From NCBI GenBank assembly GCA_029883145.1, contig JAOUJR010000002.1:1-19776 (forward strand): a stretch of 19,776 bases of DNA, read 5' to 3'. The first letter of the stretch is position 1, and every line of letters begins with the position of its first letter. The translations under genes were made by a program, and so were the position numbers. The stretch comes from Nitrospirota bacterium (GTDB taxonomy: Bacteria > Nitrospirota > Thermodesulfovibrionia > Thermodesulfovibrionales > SM23-35). Below the pieces are notes generated by a model that made no database searches, was not told where the DNA came from, and was given only the letters and a program-made list of their open reading frames with translations. Below are positions 15,799 to 19,776 of this stretch, piece after piece.

Positions 15799-16080
15799 TT
15801 ATTTCGTATTCATTGCCTCTCTTAAGCCCTTGCCTGCCTTAAAGTGCAAAACCCTTTTCCCAGCTACTTGAACTTTTTCGCCTGTTTTCGGGTTTCTTGC
15901 TACCCTTGGCCTCCTGTTTTTTAATCTGAAATTCCCAAAGCCCCTTATCTCGATTTTCTCTCCCTTTGAAAGGGCTTCTTTCATTGAGTCAAATACAGTT
16001 TCGACAACAATCTCAGTCTGTTTTCTTGTAAGGCTTCTCACCTTCTCTGAAATTTTTTCTATGAGGACTGATTTCGTCAT
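15799..16080 (-). CDS. HU/IHF-family DNA-binding protein
   Basis: A 93-residue member of the bacterial HU/IHF family, which bends DNA and organises the nucleoid as a dimer. The N-terminal helices (KSVLIEKISEKV) lead to the signature GFGNFRLKNRRPRVARNPKTGEKVQV; the RNPKTGE tip of the DNA-binding arm contains the intercalating proline. The C-terminus FKAGKGLREAMN is also typical. Length and the arm sequence lean toward IHF subunits rather than HU, but the two cannot be separated safely here, and no partner gene is in the window. AGGAGGT lies six bases before the ATG. It follows sppA after a 118-bp gap filled with heptamer-like sequence, so it may have its own promoter. Confidence 0.93.
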   Translation of the reverse strand: MTKSVLIEKISEKVRSLTRKQTEIVVETVFDSMKEALSKGEKIEIRGFGNFRLKNRRPRVARNPKTGEKVQVAGKRVLHFKAGKGLREAMNTK

Positions 16081-16098
16081 GGGACCTCCTAATCTTTA

Positions 16099-16189
16099 AA
16101 ATTCCAAATATCAATTTCCAAGTTCCCAAAAATTTTATTATTGCAATCTTTTTTACTCATTCTAGTTATATTTGGTCATTGGTTATTAT
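16099..16189. repeat. Heptamer-periodic intergenic sequence upstream of the HU/IHF gene
   Basis: 16099-16126 splits into AAATTCC, AAATATC, AATTTCC and AAGTTCC, four similar 7-mers in register. A second, more degenerate run at 16155-16189 contains TATTTGG, TCATTGG and TTATTAT. Together they occupy most of the 118-bp gap between sppA and the HU/IHF gene. A promoter for the HU/IHF gene must overlap this stretch if it exists. Confidence 0.6.
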
Positions 16190-16198
16190 CTCTTCTCA

Positions 16199-17047
16199 TT
16201 ATGGTATAAAGAGATATTTTATTTTTACTGTGGGAAAGATATCCGAGAATTCTTTCGGGATCTTGTCTCTAAGTAAGTTAATGAGAGAAAGACGCTCTTT
16301 TTTACTGACCAATACGGGTTCTCCTTTAATGCCAGAAAGGTTTGCTGCAGCCTGTACCGCGTCTTCGAGGTTGCCAAGTTCATCAATGAGACCTGCCTTA
16401 ATAGCCTGTTCGCCGGTGAAAATTCTTCCATCTGCTATCTTTCTCACATCAGCAGGGGACATCTTTCTGCCCTCAGCAACAGCCATGATAAACTGCTCGT
16501 GAACATTGTCAAGTACCCTCTGAAGTATCTCTTTATCTTTTTTTCTGATCCCCCTGAACATGGAAACGAGATCCTTGTGTCTCCCGCTCTTTACCACCTC
16601 TGTTTTTACCCCGATCTTATTCATGAGTCCCTCTAAGTTAGGGATTTCCATGATTACCCCTATTGAGCCTGTAATTGTTCCCGGGTTTGCAATAATCTTT
16701 GTTGCGGGAGACGCGATATAATAACCACCCGATGCAGCAATAGAGCCCATAGAGACCACCACATTCTTTTTTGCAACAGCCTTTTTCACTTCTTCATAAA
16801 TTTCCTGTGCAGGAGCCACTGCACCTCCAGGGCTGTCAATGCGAAGGAGGATAGCCTTAACCGATGGATCCTTCACATATTTTTTGATTTCCTCGATACT
16901 GTTTTTCGAATCTGCAATCATACCTTCTATCCGGACAAGCGCAATCCGATCACCTAAAAAAATACTCTTTTGCATCATGATGAGGAGAATACTCACAATA
17001 ACGAGCAGGATGAGCAGACCGAGAAGAACCATAAAGAATTTTTTCAT
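16199..17047 (-). CDS. sppA: Signal peptide peptidase SppA, short (36K-type) form
   Basis: A 282-residue S49-family serine protease with one N-terminal membrane anchor (about residues 4-25), which degrades leftover signal peptides and membrane fragments. The catalytic serine lies in AASGGYY (Ser106) and the general-base lysine in KSGRHKD (Lys158); the 52-residue spacing equals that of the Bacillus SppA pair, as far as I recall. LRIDSPGG and GTITGSIGVIME are further family marks. Half-length compared with E. coli SppA, as expected for the single-domain form. Its ATG overlaps the rpsA stop as ATGA, and AAGGAC lies seven bases upstream inside rpsA, so translation is coupled to ribosomal protein S1. 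Confidence 0.95.
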   Translation of the reverse strand: MKKFFMVLLGLLILLVIVSILLIMMQKSIFLGDRIALVRIEGMIADSKNSIEEIKKYVKDPSVKAILLRIDSPGGAVAPAQEIYEEVKKAVAKKNVVVSMGSIAASGGYYIASPATKIIANPGTITGSIGVIMEIPNLEGLMNKIGVKTEVVKSGRHKDLVSMFRGIRKKDKEILQRVLDNVHEQFIMAVAEGRKMSPADVRKIADGRIFTGEQAIKAGLIDELGNLEDAVQAAANLSGIKGEPVLVSKKERLSLINLLRDKIPKEFSDIFPTVKIKYLFIP

Positions 17048-18630
17048 TCTTCTGTCCTTTTCAGGTTTTTCATACTTAGTCCTATCTTCCTTTCCTCGAG
17101 GTCAATCTTTATTATTCGCACCCATATATCATCACCCTCTTTTATCACGTCCTCGATCTTTCCTGATGCGGGTTTGATAATCTCGGAAGAGTAAATAAGA
17201 CCTTCTACACCACCTTCAAGTTCAACAAATATGCCAAAATCTGTAATACGCAATACTTTCCCTTTTGCCTCGGAACCGAGTTTAAACTTTTCTGGAATTT
17301 CATGAATCCATGGATCAGGTTCGAGTTGTTTCAGGCCGAGCGCTATTCTTTCCTTATCGGGTTCAATGCTCAGGATGACAGCTTCTATCTTCTGTCCTTT
17401 CCTTAATAGTTCCGAGGGGTGTTTTACATGTTTTGTCCATGAGAGATCTGATATGTGTATAAGACCATCAACTCCTTCGGGAAGATTTACAAAAACACCG
17501 AAGTCAGTAAGAGTTTTTACCTTACCAGAAATCTTCTGACCGATTGTGTAACGCTGAGAGACAACTTCCCATGGACTTGGTTTAAGTTGTTTGATGCTCA
17601 GGGATAGGCGTCTCTCCTCTTTATCTGCTTTTAATACAATTGCGTCCACGGTTTCGCCAATAGTCAGGTACTTTGTCGGGTGTTTTGGCCTCGATACCCA
17701 GTCTATTTCTGATATATGCACAAGTCCTTCCAGTCCCTCTTCGAGTTCAATAAATGCACCATAATCAGTGATGCTCACGACTTTGCCTCTTACCTTTTTC
17801 CCGACAGGGTATCTTTCATCGACAGTGACCCATGGATCAGGCTTTTTCTGTTTGTATCCGAGGGTTACCTTTTCATTTTCTTCATCATATTTCAGGACAA
17901 TAACTTCACCTTCGTCTCCAATCGCAAAAAACTCGGAAGGATGGTTTATCCTTCCCCAGGAGATATCCGATATATGCAATAATCCATCTATTCCACCGAG
18001 GTCAATAAAAACGCCGTAATCGGTAATATTTTTCACAATTCCTCTGATGATGATACCCTCTTTAAGTTTTTCGAGAGTTTCAGCCTTCTTTTTCTGCCTT
18101 TCCTCTTCGAGGATTGCCCTCCTGGATATTACGATATTGGAAAGTCTATTGTTAAGCTTTAAGATCTTAAAGGACATCGTTTTCCCGATGAGACTGTCAA
18201 TCTCCTTAGGTGTTTTTATATCTATCTGTGACCCTGGAAGGAACGCATATACTCCAGATATATTTACAGAAAGGCCACCTTTTATTTTCCCCACAACCTT
18301 CCCCTCAACAGGGATTCCTTTCTGAAGTGCTTCTTCAAGGAGTTCCCATGTCTTTATCTTTGTTGCCTTATCTTTTGAAAGGGTGACAATACCTTCAGAA
18401 CCTTCTATCTCTTCAACATAGACCTCTATAGTACTGCCAACCCCTAATGAGATGATCTCTTCTTGTGAGAATTCCTCGATCGGAATAAAGCCTTCAGATT
18501 TATATCCGATATCAACAATGACGCCATCTTGCTTCAATGCTAATACCTTTCCCCTCAGTATCGCTCCCTCCTCAATTTTATGAAAGGTCTCCGCATAAAG
18601 CTTTTCCATCTCATTCCCTTTAAGTTCCAC
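17044..18630 (-). CDS. rpsA: 30S ribosomal protein S1
   Basis: 528 residues with six S1 RNA-binding domains at about 20-87, 105-170, 191-260, 276-347, 363-434 and 450-523. The first two are the divergent ribosome-binding repeats (GYKSEGFIPIEEF, then GVYAFLPGSQID). Repeats three to six carry the strong signature DYGVF/DYGAF/DFGVF/DFGIF followed by GLLHISD or GLVHISE. This is the full Proteobacteria-like six-domain form that helps mRNA bind to the 30S subunit. I took the GTG at 18630, seven bases after the ispH stop, with AGGAGG 11 bases upstream inside ispH. An ATG at 18609 with AAGGGA six bases upstream is a reasonable alternative and would remove only seven residues. Confidence 0.96.
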   Translation of the reverse strand: MELKGNEMEKLYAETFHKIEEGAILRGKVLALKQDGVIVDIGYKSEGFIPIEEFSQEEIISLGVGSTIEVYVEEIEGSEGIVTLSKDKATKIKTWELLEEALQKGIPVEGKVVGKIKGGLSVNISGVYAFLPGSQIDIKTPKEIDSLIGKTMSFKILKLNNRLSNIVISRRAILEEERQKKKAETLEKLKEGIIIRGIVKNITDYGVFIDLGGIDGLLHISDISWGRINHPSEFFAIGDEGEVIVLKYDEENEKVTLGYKQKKPDPWVTVDERYPVGKKVRGKVVSITDYGAFIELEEGLEGLVHISEIDWVSRPKHPTKYLTIGETVDAIVLKADKEERRLSLSIKQLKPSPWEVVSQRYTIGQKISGKVKTLTDFGVFVNLPEGVDGLIHISDLSWTKHVKHPSELLRKGQKIEAVILSIEPDKERIALGLKQLEPDPWIHEIPEKFKLGSEAKGKVLRITDFGIFVELEGGVEGLIYSSEIIKPASGKIEDVIKEGDDIWVRIIKIDLEERKIGLSMKNLKRTEE

Positions 18631-18637
18631 TAAAATG

Positions 18638-19474
18638 TTATCCTCCTATATATCTAATTTTTTCTTCAACTTCTTTTATAATCCACCTGGGAGTTGATGC
18701 CCCGGCTGTAATACCAACTTTTTTTGCTCCCCTGAACCACTTCTCATTAATCTCGGAGGAGGTCTCTATATGATAGGTTGGTACTGAAAGAGACGTGCAC
18801 AGCTTTGCAAGCTGTGTGGTGTTTGCACTGTTTTTGCCACCAACTACTATCATTACATTAACCTTATGGGCCATCTCTTCTGTTTCGTTTAATCTGAGAG
18901 CTGTGGAATTGCATATTGTATTATATACTTTTATCTCCTTTGAATATTCTATAGCATCACAGAGAACCTTTTTCAATGCCTCCAGAGGCTGTGTAGTCTG
19001 GACAACAATACCCACTTTACTTTTGAGCTTTGGAAGAGGACTTTTCCCATCAACAACAATGACATTACCACTTGCAAAGCTCATGAGCCCTTTTACCTCT
19101 GGGTGGTCTTTCTCACCCAGGATCACAACCTGGTAACCTTCTTCTCTAAGGAGTTTAGCATAATGCTGGGCTTTTTTTACAAATGGACAGGTGGTATCTA
19201 TTATATCGCAACCTAAGGACGCTATCTTTTTTGAGAGATAAAGTGGTATGCCGTGGGTTCTGATTATCAATGCCTTTATATCTTTTTTTGATTTAATGTC
19301 TTCTAAGGGGATTATGCCCTCTTCCTTGAGCCTTTCTACAACCTGTGGATTATGGATTATGGGTCCGAGGGTATATACACCCTTACGTTTTTTCTTGGCA
19401 ATCTTGAAGGCTATATCTATAGCCCTTTTCACGCCAAAACAGAACCCTGCTTTTTTTGCGACGAGTATTTTCAT
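18638..19474 (-). CDS. ispH: 4-hydroxy-3-methylbut-2-enyl diphosphate reductase (IspH/LytB)
   Basis: The last enzyme of the MEP isoprenoid pathway, an iron-sulfur protein that reduces HMBPP to IPP and DMAPP. I start at the ATG at 19474 (278 residues); a TTG two codons upstream is possible but gives a non-standard N-terminus. With this start the three cluster cysteines fall at Cys12 (GFCFGV), Cys96 (DTTCPFV) and Cys188 (NTICNST). Substrate-binding His41, His74 and His124 and Glu126 (EKDHPE) match the E. coli numbering. The family's GITAGASTP motif is present near the C-terminus. It lies between plsC and rpsA; IspH next to or fused with S1 domains is known from other bacteria such as Clostridia. 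The upstream gap holds an 86-bp palindrome. Confidence 0.97.
   Translation of the reverse strand: MKILVAKKAGFCFGVKRAIDIAFKIAKKKRKGVYTLGPIIHNPQVVERLKEEGIIPLEDIKSKKDIKALIIRTHGIPLYLSKKIASLGCDIIDTTCPFVKKAQHYAKLLREEGYQVVILGEKDHPEVKGLMSFASGNVIVVDGKSPLPKLKSKVGIVVQTTQPLEALKKVLCDAIEYSKEIKVYNTICNSTALRLNETEEMAHKVNVMIVVGGKNSANTTQLAKLCTSLSVPTYHIETSSEINEKWFRGAKKVGITAGASTPRWIIKEVEEKIRYIGG
18642..18647 (-). promoter_or_regulatory. Shine-Dalgarno of rpsA inside the last codons of ispH
   Basis: On the minus strand AGGAGG overlaps the final Gly-Gly codons of ispH, 11 bases before the GTG start of rpsA. The spacing is long but the match is perfect. It implies that ribosomes ending ispH translation load directly on rpsA. 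Confidence 0.6.
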
Positions 19475-19511
19475 AAACAATTTTAACCTGAATTATAAAG
19501 GCTTCTCAAAA

Positions 19512-19597
19512 TGTCATTGCGAGGAGTCACGATAGAATCGGGACGACGAAGCAGTCCTCTCACTTTGAGATTGCTTCGCCTTCGGCTCGCAATGACA
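19512..19597. repeat. 86-bp palindromic repeat with TGTCATTGCGAG ends
   Basis: Outer perfect 12-bp arms TGTCATTGCGAG (19512-19523) and CTCGCAATGACA (19586-19597) enclose inner arms CGAAGCA (19547-19553) and TGCTTCG (19572-19578), with further partial pairing (CTCTCA/TGAGA). The sequence type, with GTCATTGCGAG and GAAGCAATCTC blocks, is a widespread dispersed palindrome in many bacterial genomes, from memory. It lies between plsC and ispH, both read on the minus strand, so it would be transcribed into a long hairpin in their message. No transposase is near. Confidence 0.85.
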
Positions 19598-19610
19598 GAT
19601 TAGTACCGAT

Positions 19611-19776
19611 TTATGAATACTTTTGTACAATTATCGTTTTAATTTTGCTTTTTACCTTTAGCTCCTCGCTATTTAGGTTTTTAATTGTTTCCATTATATC
19701 CCTGCTTATCCTCTCCTGGAAATGTTTATCTGTTTCCGTATGTTCGATCTCTATTGGGTTACCGAATATTACCTCT
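19611..19776 (-). CDS. C-terminal end of a PlsC-like 1-acyl-glycerol-3-phosphate acyltransferase
   Basis: A minus-strand frame enters from the right edge and ends at a TAA at 19611-19613, giving the last 54 residues of a protein. The visible part begins EVIFGNPIEIEHTETDKHF, which fits the 'V.FG.PI' strand near the end of PlsC acyltransferases, followed by an amphipathic helix (RISRDIMETIKNL). PlsC makes phosphatidic acid from lysophosphatidic acid at the inner membrane. The catalytic HX4D part lies outside the window. The position upstream of ispH-rpsA supports the call, because cmk-plsC-ispH-rpsA runs are common; with so little sequence it stays tentative. Confidence 0.6.
   Translation of the reverse strand, partial: EVIFGNPIEIEHTETDKHFQERISRDIMETIKNLNSEELKVKSKIKTIIVQKYS

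Overview
The window is a 19.8 kb piece of an AT-leaning bacterial chromosome, densely packed with overlapping genes and with no rRNA, tRNA, CRISPR array or transposase gene. Gene content (six-domain S1, IspH, a CobA-HemD fusion, a DPM1-type transferase with an ArnT-like enzyme) indicates a Gram-negative-type anaerobe or microaerophile. The cmk/plsC-ispH-rpsA-sppA style of gene order, the heptanucleotide microsatellites and the TGTCATTGCGAG palindrome remind me of uncultivated Nitrospirota (Thermodesulfovibrionia) or related deep lineages. That placement is an inference from impression, not from a search.

Positions 1-6660 are all on the minus strand. Read in the direction of transcription they are: an endonuclease III-like DNA glycosylase, a 127-bp nested palindrome, a four-helix membrane protein (PF04020 type), uvrB, then a MoxR ATPase, a DUF58 protein and a TgpA-like membrane transglutaminase that runs off the left edge. 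Positions 6718-10076 are on the plus strand: serS, then a four-gene cassette made of an ECF sigma factor, a zinc-finger anti-sigma factor with one membrane helix, an LTxxQ (Spy/CpxP-like) periplasmic protein and a small secreted tyrosine-rich protein. The cassette ends at a strong hairpin terminator. It looks like a self-contained envelope-stress circuit and its last gene is unlike any family I can name.

Positions 10144-15589 (minus) hold an overlapping four-gene operon: cobA-hemD fusion, a PAP2-ArnT fusion, a polyprenyl-phosphate glycosyltransferase and a UPF0104-type membrane protein. The last three could make, flip and use a lipid-linked sugar and recycle the carrier. Positions 15799-19776 (minus) are plsC (partial), ispH, rpsA, sppA and an HU/IHF gene, with tight coupling between ispH, rpsA and sppA.

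The most unusual structural signal is a set of short arrays with a 7-bp period, each with a different unit. Two lie inside coding regions, where they add hydrophilic loop residues (the PAP2-ArnT protein and the HemD half of CobA-HemD), and one lies upstream of the HU/IHF gene. Two palindromic non-coding repeats (127 bp and 86 bp) complete the repeat content.
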